64,000 bases of DNA from Croceicoccus estronivorus (GTDB lineage Bacteria; Pseudomonadota; Alphaproteobacteria; Sphingomonadales; Sphingomonadaceae), in the NCBI RefSeq assembly GCF_001625325.1, contig NZ_JRQQ01000002.1, forward strand, positions 558,001-622,000, in the 5' to 3' direction. A program made the position numbers and the translations under genes. Shown one piece after another: positions 44,733-52,326 of the stretch. Positions within the stretch are counted from its first letter, which is position 1, and each line of letters opens with the position of its first letter. Under the pieces are notes generated by a model. It did no database searches and had not been told where the DNA came from. It saw nothing but the letters and a program-made list of their open reading frames with translations.

Positions 44733-46865
44733 TTACTCCGCGTCGTCGCCAAGGATGACAAGCGCGTCGGCAGCAACAGCACGCCCATTGGCGATACGGA
44801 TCGGATTGACGTCGATTTCGGATATTTCCGGCAGTTCAAGCGCCATCTGGCCCAGCCCCATGACAGCCGCCACGACAGCATCGATTTCGTCCGGTTCCAG
44901 ACCACGGCGCGCCGAAGCAATCCGCCCGTCACACAGGCTTTCGACAACCTTGCGCGCCATTCCCGCATCGAACGGCGGGCGCAGCATCGCGACTTCGGCC
45001 AGCACTTCGACAAGTACGCCGCCCATGCCGACCACGACGATCGGTCCGAAGGAAAGGTCCCGCTTGATCCCGCAGGTCAATTCCATGCGGGCAGGCACCA
45101 TTTCCTGCACGAGGATGCCGGAAAGCTCAACATGCGGGGCACCCCGCGCAACATCGTCCAGCATGGCTTCCGCCTCTGCCTTGACCGAACCGGCTTCCAG
45201 CCCGAGACGCAGGCCTCCAACATCGGATTTGTGCATGAGTTCAGGGCTCATGTACTTAATCGCGACCTTGCCGCCGATTTCCGCAGCCGCAGCATCGGCA
45301 TCAGCCGGTGTCGCCACCAGTTTCTCACGCGTCACGGGTATTCCGTATTCAGCGAAGAGTTGCTTGCCCTCATGCTCCATCAGGACCTTGCGGCCATCGC
45401 AGGCCGCAAACAGAGCCCGTGCGCGTGCAATCCGCGCTTCGTCCTTGGCAGGAGCCTTTACGATGTTAGGCCGGTCGAGCGACTGACGCGCCAGTGCCCC
45501 CAGCGGCCGAACCGCACGTGAAGGGTCCAGATAAAGCGGTGTGCCCGCCTCGGACACCATCGGCACCGTGGCGGTACAAAGGATGGATACGGGCTTGTCA
45601 GTGCCAAGATCGCCATCGACCAGAGCCTTGATGAACTCTGTCGTATGATCCCAGGTCACACAGGTTATCATGTCGATAGACGGGCTCTTGCCCAGATAAT
45701 CCATGATCCCGACTGCGGAATCCTGATGAGCAATGATCTGCGACGTCGTGTCGATCGGGTTGCCAACACTTCCGAAAAACGGCTGCGGCATGATCGCTTC
45801 CAGTTCTGCCTGCTCCTCCGCAGAGAACTCAGGCACGGTCAGCCCGACTTCGGCCGCTTCGTCCGTCAGCAGCACGCCTGCGCCACCGGAAGTGGTGAGC
45901 ACGGCCATCCGACGGCCTTTCACCCGTTTGCCCGTCTCGAACATCAAGCCGAGATCGAGCATTTCCTGCATGGTTTCGGCGACATGGACGCCATACTGGG
46001 CGCAGACCGCATAGAGCACATCGGCCGACCCGGTGATCGATCCCGTATGGCTCATCGCCGCGCGGGCTGCCTCTTCCGAACGCCCTGCCTTCAACAGCAC
46101 GACCGGCTTGTCCAGTTCCAGCGCCCGCTCTGCAGTTTCTATGAAAATGTCCGGATCGCGCAGTGTCTCAACACACGCGAGCAGCACTTTCACTTCCGGG
46201 CGTTCAATCAGATAGCGGCAAACCATCGCCACGTTGCAATCGACTTCGTTGCCCGTGCTGACGAACCAGCCCACGCCCAGACCAGCGCGCATCGCCATCA
46301 GCGAGATGTAGGAACCGAAGCCCCCGCTCTGCGAAACCAACGCGGTTCCGCCTGCAATCGGCAACGGCGAATCCGGTGTAATCGCGAAGTTCGCCATCAC
46401 ACCGCCGTGCATGTTCAGGTAGCCAATGCAGTTCGGGCCAAGAATGCGAATGCCCGTACGACGGGAAATATCCGCCAGGCGATCCTGCAATTCCACGCCT
46501 TCGCCGCCGACTTCGGCAAACCCGGAAGTCACGACAACCGCCCCGCCGATACCGGCCGCGGCAGCGGCTTCGACCATATCCGGCACCAGCTTGGCCGCGA
46601 CAGCGACAACGGCGAGGTCGACAGTTTCCGGCAAATCGGCAAGCGAAGAATAAGCCTTCACCCCCATGATCTCCGGATCGGACGGGTGGATCGGGTAAAG
46701 TGGCCCCTTGAACGCGCGCTTCAGATTGGCGAATAGCAGGCCGCCGATGCGGTGGGCTGAATTCGAGGCGCCGATCAGCGCGATTGAGCGCGGCGACAGC
46801 AACCGGTCCATCGCGGACGGTGTCGTGCCCTGGGCGGCGTCATTCAGAGTCTGGCTGGCGGACAT
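44733..46865 (-). CDS. ADP-forming acyl-CoA synthetase (acetate--CoA ligase family)
   Basis: 710 residues, single-chain alpha-beta fusion. N-terminal CoA-binding domain (SPRSIALIGASNSAHRIGGL), succinyl-CoA ligase-like domains (ALVSQSGGFGSYIS), the phosphorylated His in AAMSHTGSITGSADV, and C-terminal ATP-grasp domain (EHEGKQLFAEYGIPVTREKL, VAIKYMSPELMHKSDVGGLR, VVVGMGGVLVEVLAEVAM). It would activate a carboxylic acid with ATP and CoA; acid specificity unknown. Together with the SDR and lyase it fits CoA-dependent degradation. ATG 46865 has AAGGAGAG upstream. Confidence 0.9.
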   Translation of the reverse strand: MSASQTLNDAAQGTTPSAMDRLLSPRSIALIGASNSAHRIGGLLFANLKRAFKGPLYPIHPSDPEIMGVKAYSSLADLPETVDLAVVAVAAKLVPDMVEAAAAAGIGGAVVVTSGFAEVGGEGVELQDRLADISRRTGIRILGPNCIGYLNMHGGVMANFAITPDSPLPIAGGTALVSQSGGFGSYISLMAMRAGLGVGWFVSTGNEVDCNVAMVCRYLIERPEVKVLLACVETLRDPDIFIETAERALELDKPVVLLKAGRSEEAARAAMSHTGSITGSADVLYAVCAQYGVHVAETMQEMLDLGLMFETGKRVKGRRMAVLTTSGGAGVLLTDEAAEVGLTVPEFSAEEQAELEAIMPQPFFGSVGNPIDTTSQIIAHQDSAVGIMDYLGKSPSIDMITCVTWDHTTEFIKALVDGDLGTDKPVSILCTATVPMVSEAGTPLYLDPSRAVRPLGALARQSLDRPNIVKAPAKDEARIARARALFAACDGRKVLMEHEGKQLFAEYGIPVTREKLVATPADADAAAAEIGGKVAIKYMSPELMHKSDVGGLRLGLEAGSVKAEAEAMLDDVARGAPHVELSGILVQEMVPARMELTCGIKRDLSFGPIVVVGMGGVLVEVLAEVAMLRPPFDAGMARKVVESLCDGRIASARRGLEPDEIDAVVAAVMGLGQMALELPEISEIDVNPIRIANGRAVAADALVILGDDAE

Positions 46866-47268
46866 GGTCTCTCCTTAAACTTTTCCGTTCCGAAATCCCG
46901 ACGCACGCAAGCCGGGCAGAATTTGCCTGCCTCCTGCATAGGTGCAACGGGCTTGGCAAGCCGCTTCGGCGAACGGAACCGGTCAGACTGATCTGGCCCA
47001 GCCCCATATTCAACCGCATGCCTCGGGGCAATCCCACTTCGCCTCGTCAACGCGCATGTTTCGGGTCAGCGGAATACCCTGGCACGCTCCATCGCCGCTG
47101 CACAGGCAAACACTATTTTCAGCCCTTGCCCCTGACCGGATAGATCCTGCAATGCTGGAAAACTGCCCATTTGTTTTGACAGCCTCCCGTCGCTATCTCA
47201 CGCTGCAACCTCGATGCGGTCCGGGTGCGCCTGCGCGCGCCACGCATGGGAAGACAGGGAGAAATTGA
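46866..47268. other. Divergent promoter region
   Basis: 403 bases between the acyl-CoA synthetase (-) and the cyclase gene (+). No convincing open frame; short frames here are rich in Arg, Pro and Ser, as expected for noncoding GC-rich DNA. It should contain promoters for both genes. No regulator gene is encoded in the 41-52 kb region, and no unambiguous operator was recognised here. Confidence 0.6.
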
Positions 47269-48261
47269 ATGCGCTGGAAACAAAGGCCTGAGGGATCGAA
47301 CTGGGGCGATTTCGGGCCGGATGACCAGATCGGGCGAATGAATCTACTTACCCCCGAACGACGGCTTGGCGGGATACGGGAAGTAAAGGAAGGCATCGCC
47401 TTCACGCTTAGCCTGCCACTCGATTATCCCGGCCAGATGATCGAAATGCGCAAGCCGCCGAAACTGTTCGTGGAACAATTGGACGACGGGCCTGCGTACA
47501 ATCAGGTCAGCGATCACTGCTCTGACGTGATGTGCGATGACGGCGTTGTGCTTTACACACAGTTTTCCACCCAGTGGGATTCGCTCGCGCACATGGGTCA
47601 GAAGTTCGACGCGGACGGCGATGGAGTCGCGGAAAAAGTCTATTACAATGGCTATCGGGCACACGAGCACTTGCTCGGCCCGGAAGACCCCGGCGGCCCG
47701 TTCGCCAAGGCGCTGGGAATTGAAAACATGGCCGCAGCCGGGATCCAGGGCCGTGGGGTCATGGTCAACCTGAAGGAAATGTTCGGGACCGAACAGAAAT
47801 TCGTCGGGTACGACGACCTGATGCGCACGATCGACGCTCAGGACGTCGACGTACGAACGGGGGACTTCCTGCTGCTCCACACCGGCTATGACGAGGCGGT
47901 ACTCGCAATGGGCAAGAAGCCCGACAAACCGAAACTGGATGTGACCGGTGCCGGTCTTGACGGCAAGGACGAGCGACTACTGCGCTGGATCGACGACAGC
48001 GGCATCGTGGCGATCTGTTCAGACAATCTCGCTGTCGAAAGCTACGATTGGTACAATCCACCGGGGGCGGGCCACGCGATCCTGCCACTCCACGAACTGT
48101 GCCTGTTCAAGCTCGGCATCCATCTGGGCGAACTGTGGCTGTTGCATGAACTGGCCGAATGGCTGCTTGCCAACAAACGCAGTGCATTTCTCCTCACCGC
48201 ACCACCGCTTCGCCTACCCGGCTCCGTCGGGTCCCCCGCGACGCCGGTGGCAACTGTCTGA
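47269..48261 (+). CDS. Cyclase-family protein (kynurenine formamidase-like fold)
   Basis: 330 residues. Metal-dependent cyclase/amidohydrolase-type family: NWGDFGPDDQIGRMNLLTPE, FTLSLPLDYPG, QFSTQWDSLAHMG (Asp/His metal site; the classical HTGTHxD reads QFSTQWD here), GIQGRGVMVNL, RTGDFLLLHTGY, and LHELCLFKLGIHLGELW. The variant metal motif places it in the long subgroup found in catabolic clusters. Likely hydrolyses a cyclic amide/lactone or opens a ring. GGGAG upstream of ATG 47269. Confidence 0.85.
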   Translation: MRWKQRPEGSNWGDFGPDDQIGRMNLLTPERRLGGIREVKEGIAFTLSLPLDYPGQMIEMRKPPKLFVEQLDDGPAYNQVSDHCSDVMCDDGVVLYTQFSTQWDSLAHMGQKFDADGDGVAEKVYYNGYRAHEHLLGPEDPGGPFAKALGIENMAAAGIQGRGVMVNLKEMFGTEQKFVGYDDLMRTIDAQDVDVRTGDFLLLHTGYDEAVLAMGKKPDKPKLDVTGAGLDGKDERLLRWIDDSGIVAICSDNLAVESYDWYNPPGAGHAILPLHELCLFKLGIHLGELWLLHELAEWLLANKRSAFLLTAPPLRLPGSVGSPATPVATV

Positions 48262-48272
48262 GAAATGTGAAA

Positions 48273-48300
48273 GGCCGCCCTCGTGTAAAGGAGGGCGGCC
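48273..48300. terminator. Bidirectional terminator hairpin
   Basis: Perfect 10-bp GC-rich arms GGCCGCCCTC and GAGGGCGGCC around the loop GTGTAAAG, located between the convergent cyclase and PQQ-dehydrogenase stops (12 and 17 bases from them). There is only a short run of T or A on either side. Position and stability make it the likely shared terminator. Confidence 0.75.
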
Positions 48301-48316
48301 CTTGCAACGCCGGTCG

Positions 48317-50347
48317 CTATTGCGCGGTCTTGTCAGCCGCCGGCAGAGCATAGGCAACCAGAGAGTCCCCTACGGTAGTGCCGAGATACTTGTGGCCGCC
48401 AGCGGCGATGACGACATATTGCCGTCCATCCTTGTTCAGCCTGTAAGTCATCGGGGTCGCCTGCCCCCCGCCCGGCAAACGGGCACGCCACAGCACCTCA
48501 CCGCTCTTGATATCGTAGGCACGCAGATAATCGTCAGTCGTAGCCCCGATGAACACCAGGCCCGACGCAGTGACGATCGAGCCGCCAAGGTTCGGCACCC
48601 CAAGCTTGAGCCAGATCGGGAACGGCGCCTGATCGCGAGTGGTGCCCAGCGGCACTTCCCACAGCCTCTTGCCCTTGGTCAGGTCGATAGCAACCAGCGT
48701 GCCCCACGGCGGCTCGTTGCAAGGTGCGCCGAACGGTGACAGCATCGGCTTCATGACCAGACCATAAGGCGATCCGGAAGCAGGGAGGATATGCTCTCCC
48801 TCCTCTGTGCGCTTCGCAATTTCGTCTCGCGGCACGAGTTGCATGATGGATGCAACCTGCTGCGTATTGGCGATCAGGATCGACCGTTCCGGATCAATCG
48901 TGATGCCGCCCCAGTTCGAAGCCCCCTGGAAGCTGGGATACTGGATCGAACCCTTGATCGACGGCGGCGTAAAAATGCCCTCGTTGTTCACTGAATTGTA
49001 CAGGGCCCGGCATCTGCTCCGATCCCACGGGGTAAAGCCCCACATGTCTGCTTCGGTCAGATCGTGCGACCGGATAATGAAAGCGGGGTTGGCCGGGAAT
49101 GGCTGGGTTGGCGAAAGCTTCTCCCCAGGTACGGCGCCCCCTTGCGGAACGGGGCGCTCTTCTACCGGGAACAGCGGTTTACCCGTCCGGCGGTCCAGAA
49201 CGAAGATATGCCCTTGCTTGGTCGTCTGGGCGAGAGCCGGGACCACACCATCGGCAGTCGGCAGGTCGAAAACCACCGGCTGCGCGGGAATATCATAGTC
49301 CCAGACATCGTGATGGACGGTCTGGAAATGCCATCGGACAGCGCCCGTCGCAGCATCGAGCGCAACCACCGAACTTGCATAGTAATCGAGGCCATTGCGA
49401 TTACCGCCAAAATGATCCGGTGCCGCATTGCCCATCGGCACGAACACCAGCCCCAGCTTCGGGTCGGCGGACATCGGAGCCCAGGAATTGGGTGTCGCGC
49501 GAACGAAGCTTTCCCCCTTGGGTGCATCTGCCTGATCGCTCATTCCCGGGGGCACGGCGTTCCAGGCCCATGCCAGCTTGCCGCTGTGCACATCGAAAGC
49601 GCGGATCACACCTGCGGGCATATCAACCCGCATATTGTCGGAAACCCGGCTGTTGATCACGATCGTCTCGCCGATCACCACCGGCGGAGAAGAGATGGAG
49701 AGATCGCCGCGCTCAACCTCGCCCAGCCCCGGCTTGAGATCGAGAATACCGCCCGCGCCGAACATTGCGCAAAGCTTACCCGTCTTGGCGTCGAGCGACA
49801 CCAACCGGTTGTCGACCGTGCCTGCAAAGATACGCCCGGCGCATGCTTCGCCCTGGGGCACCTGGCTATCGCGCACATACGTCACGCCGCGACAGTTGAT
49901 GAGGTAACTGCTGGTATAGTCTGATTTCGGATCGGCAGCCCAGATTTCCTTGCCTGTTTCCGGATCGAGCGCCGCGATACGCCCACTGCCCGAACAGACA
50001 TAGAGGCGCCCTTCGGCAGTTATCGGCGTCGCCTCAAACGTGGGTGACAATCCGTCGGCGGCCTTGATCTCACCCACGTGATACGTCCACGCGGGTTTGA
50101 GCGCAGCGACGTTTTCCGGCGTGATCTGCGTCAGTGGGGAATAGCGTGTCCCGCCGTCGCCACCACCCCAACGCTCCCACCCCGCAACCGGGCCATTATA
50201 GTCAACGGTGACTGCCGGTTCGGGCCAGAACGCGTAAACGGCCGCGCCGACAGCAAGTACGGCCGCCAACGCCCCAACGCGCCTGAAACGGCGTTTTCCG
50301 CCAGACAGATTTGCTGCATTGTTCTCGTTATTCGCACTGCCCACCAT
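48317..50347 (-). CDS. PQQ-dependent dehydrogenase, glucose/quinate type, single-TM
   Basis: 676 residues. One TM helix near the N-terminus (VGALAAVLAVGAAVYAFW), then an eight-bladed propeller of the membrane glucose/quinate dehydrogenase type: GWERWGGGDGGTRYSPLTQI, TFEATPITAEGRLYVCSGSG, SPPVVIGETIVINSRVSDN, TVHHDVWDYDIPAQPVVFDL (cofactor region), GQATPMTYRLNKDGRQYVV. Family members usually have five N-terminal TM helices that contact ubiquinone; only one is seen here. The substrate is a polyol, sugar acid or alcohol. PQQ synthesis genes are not in this window. Confidence 0.88.
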   Translation of the reverse strand: MVGSANNENNAANLSGGKRRFRRVGALAAVLAVGAAVYAFWPEPAVTVDYNGPVAGWERWGGGDGGTRYSPLTQITPENVAALKPAWTYHVGEIKAADGLSPTFEATPITAEGRLYVCSGSGRIAALDPETGKEIWAADPKSDYTSSYLINCRGVTYVRDSQVPQGEACAGRIFAGTVDNRLVSLDAKTGKLCAMFGAGGILDLKPGLGEVERGDLSISSPPVVIGETIVINSRVSDNMRVDMPAGVIRAFDVHSGKLAWAWNAVPPGMSDQADAPKGESFVRATPNSWAPMSADPKLGLVFVPMGNAAPDHFGGNRNGLDYYASSVVALDAATGAVRWHFQTVHHDVWDYDIPAQPVVFDLPTADGVVPALAQTTKQGHIFVLDRRTGKPLFPVEERPVPQGGAVPGEKLSPTQPFPANPAFIIRSHDLTEADMWGFTPWDRSRCRALYNSVNNEGIFTPPSIKGSIQYPSFQGASNWGGITIDPERSILIANTQQVASIMQLVPRDEIAKRTEEGEHILPASGSPYGLVMKPMLSPFGAPCNEPPWGTLVAIDLTKGKRLWEVPLGTTRDQAPFPIWLKLGVPNLGGSIVTASGLVFIGATTDDYLRAYDIKSGEVLWRARLPGGGQATPMTYRLNKDGRQYVVIAAGGHKYLGTTVGDSLVAYALPAADKTAQ

Positions 50348-50443
50348 AGTCAGGCTCCCCTCCCGTCTTCTTTTTGCTGCTGGGGCTCCAGCCCGTCGCC
50401 GCTTCCGTTTTCAAATTCCGCCGCGGCTTGCGCCGTCGCATTC

Positions 50444-51661
50444 TCAATCGCCTGCACCCTGCATTGCCCGCCTCTCAAAACGCCCAAGCAGGAAGAAGCA
50501 TCCAGCGACTATGGCGCAGCTCAATACGATTGCGCCAACCATTATCCGATAGCTGCCCGTTATGTCATGCAGCAAGCCCGCCGCAGGCGGCAGAATGAAA
50601 GTCATCGGCAGCGTGAACAAGCCGAACAGCCCAAGCACATGGGCCAGCCGTTCCAGGCCGAAAATCCGCGTCGAAAGGACATTTACGGCGGGGAATACTC
50701 CTGCCCCGCAAACGCCGATTAGGAACACGGATAGCGCCATGAGAAACACGCCCGACATCGTGGCCAGAACCAGCCAGCCGCACGCAAACCCGGCCGAGGC
50801 AAAGGACAAGGCCCGCCCGCCTCCGAAACGGTCGCATAGCCAGCCGACACTGAATGCTCCGAGTACACTCGACCCGCCCATTAAAGACGCCAGGAATCCT
50901 GCTTCAGCGGGGGAGCGTCCCTGCTCGATCAGCAGCGCAACCATGTTCGCAACCCCGGTAATACCGACCGCGTTGAGCACGCCGCCGCACAAAACCATCA
51001 GCCAGAAAACCGGACTGGTCAGCAACTTGCCCGACTGCGCCTGTCCCCGTTTCGCACCATCCTGTCCCGCGGGGGGAAAGGGCGGAGCCGAATGAATGCC
51101 CGCGAGCACAGGCAACATCAGGAAATGAAGTGCAGCAAGAATGATATAGAAGCCGGACAGATCAAGCCGCTCGATCAGGAGCACCCCCAACATCGGCATG
51201 AAGCTGAGCAGAACCGGCATGGTCGCAAGGCCGACCGCACGGCCACGGGCTTCAGGATACCACCCCCCCACCAGCAAGCCGACCGGCAATGTTCCCGACA
51301 GGGCAACGCCCGGACCGATCAGAAACGCGAATGCGAGAAGGAATGCCGTCGTACTGGATGAGAGCGCCAGCACCGTATAGCCGCAACTGGCAAGGACAGC
51401 CCCGGTCATCATCGTCCACTTCAGGCCGAAGCGGTTTACCGAGGCGGCAATGAGCGGGCCGAGCAGCCCCATGCCGAGAATTACGCAGGAAAAGCCGAGC
51501 GAAATAACTCCCCGCCCGGCAGAATACCGTTCCTGAAGTGCGAGAAGGCTGACACCGAACGCCCCGTAAGAGCAGCCGATCGCAACATTCTGGGACAGAA
51601 ATCCCCTGATCAGCATCAAGCCTCTTCGGGCGGCAGGCTGCCCCCCGGTCACGATCGACAT
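50444..51661 (-). CDS. MFS transporter (monocarboxylate-type)
   Basis: 405 residues, 12 TM helices. N-terminal half with GRGVISLGFSCVILGMGLLG and the loop 2-3 region NRFGLKWTMM; GAFSVGWLCDRFGGGRAL is the equivalent signature in the C-terminal half. Pattern is that of monocarboxylate/oxalate-formate-type MFS carriers. It probably imports the substrate of the catabolic region. 96 bp upstream of the PQQ dehydrogenase on the same strand. Confidence 0.85.
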   Translation of the reverse strand: MSIVTGGQPAARRGLMLIRGFLSQNVAIGCSYGAFGVSLLALQERYSAGRGVISLGFSCVILGMGLLGPLIAASVNRFGLKWTMMTGAVLASCGYTVLALSSSTTAFLLAFAFLIGPGVALSGTLPVGLLVGGWYPEARGRAVGLATMPVLLSFMPMLGVLLIERLDLSGFYIILAALHFLMLPVLAGIHSAPPFPPAGQDGAKRGQAQSGKLLTSPVFWLMVLCGGVLNAVGITGVANMVALLIEQGRSPAEAGFLASLMGGSSVLGAFSVGWLCDRFGGGRALSFASAGFACGWLVLATMSGVFLMALSVFLIGVCGAGVFPAVNVLSTRIFGLERLAHVLGLFGLFTLPMTFILPPAAGLLHDITGSYRIMVGAIVLSCAIVAGCFFLLGRFERRAMQGAGD

Positions 51662-51983
51662 ATGGTAAAACTCATCGAAAAATTAGTAGTCATTGGCAAC
51701 TATATCGGAAATTCGCCGCCTAATGCATGAGTGGGTTGTCAGTGTCCACACAGTTCGACTTGCAGCTGCGAGCCTTGGTGCAGCAGCCGGTCGCCATTTC
51801 ACAGGGCAGGTTCATACCGCAATGGCAGGCTGTCCTTGCAGCCTGGGCGATAACTCGCACGGTCGAACTAAAAATACCGGCTGACGGACACATTAGGTTC
51901 ATCATCCAGGTTCATTCTGCGCTTAGCGGTCGAATAACGGCCACAAGTACCACTGATCGGCAAACAGGTGCCAGAGGCTGAAC
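51662..51983. other. Noncoding stretch before the PilZ-like gene
   Basis: 322 bases. Contains two antisense short frames (a Cys-rich 61-codon frame on minus, 51720-51905, and an 84-codon frame on plus, 51727-51981), neither with a good ribosome-binding site or recognisable similarity. It probably carries the MFS gene promoter on minus and the PilZ-like gene promoter on plus. Confidence 0.5.
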
Positions 51984-52232
51984 ATGCCTATTCCTAGTGA
52001 ATGTGTCTTTAAATCCCGCAGGATCGATACACTGGTATCGAGCCTGGCAAGCGACGGCTGCGACCTTCGCGCTCCTTCAGACGCGATGGCGCTGGACGGG
52101 GAATTGTCCCTCTGGATCGGAGCTATAGGACCGATCGATGTCGCGGTGGCGCATCGGCACGATGACGTTCTGCATGTGCGGTTCCGTCAGCCGCTGGATC
52201 CGAGGATCATCGCCCACTTCAACGCTGCATGA
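51984..52232 (+). CDS. Short PilZ-like domain protein
   Basis: 82 residues, ATG 51984 preceded by GAGG. Beta-rich pattern SSLASDGCDLRAPS and LSLWIGAIGPIDVAVAHRHD and LHVRFRQPLDPRIIAHF matches the C-terminal two thirds of sphingomonad PilZ domains, where D/NxSxxG and the following strands are found. The N-terminal RxxxR c-di-GMP motif is reduced to KSRR before IDTLVSS. It may be a shortened or non-binding PilZ protein. Located 94 bp before the P-type ATPase gene. Confidence 0.6.
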   Translation: MPIPSECVFKSRRIDTLVSSLASDGCDLRAPSDAMALDGELSLWIGAIGPIDVAVAHRHDDVLHVRFRQPLDPRIIAHFNAA

Positions 52233-52326
52233 CCGGCAAGGCCAAAGCACTGCGACGGCACGCAGGAAATCGGTGATGATGAATGGCCACTATCACTGAT
52301 ATGGTCCCCCGCGTATCGCAAGACGA

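Noticed and set aside
51720-51905. Cys-rich 61-codon frame on the minus strand (eight cysteines)
   Set aside because: The cysteines come from GCA-rich sequence read in reverse, the frame has no good ribosome-binding site, and it is opposed by an equally weak plus-strand frame. Kept only as a doubtful candidate.
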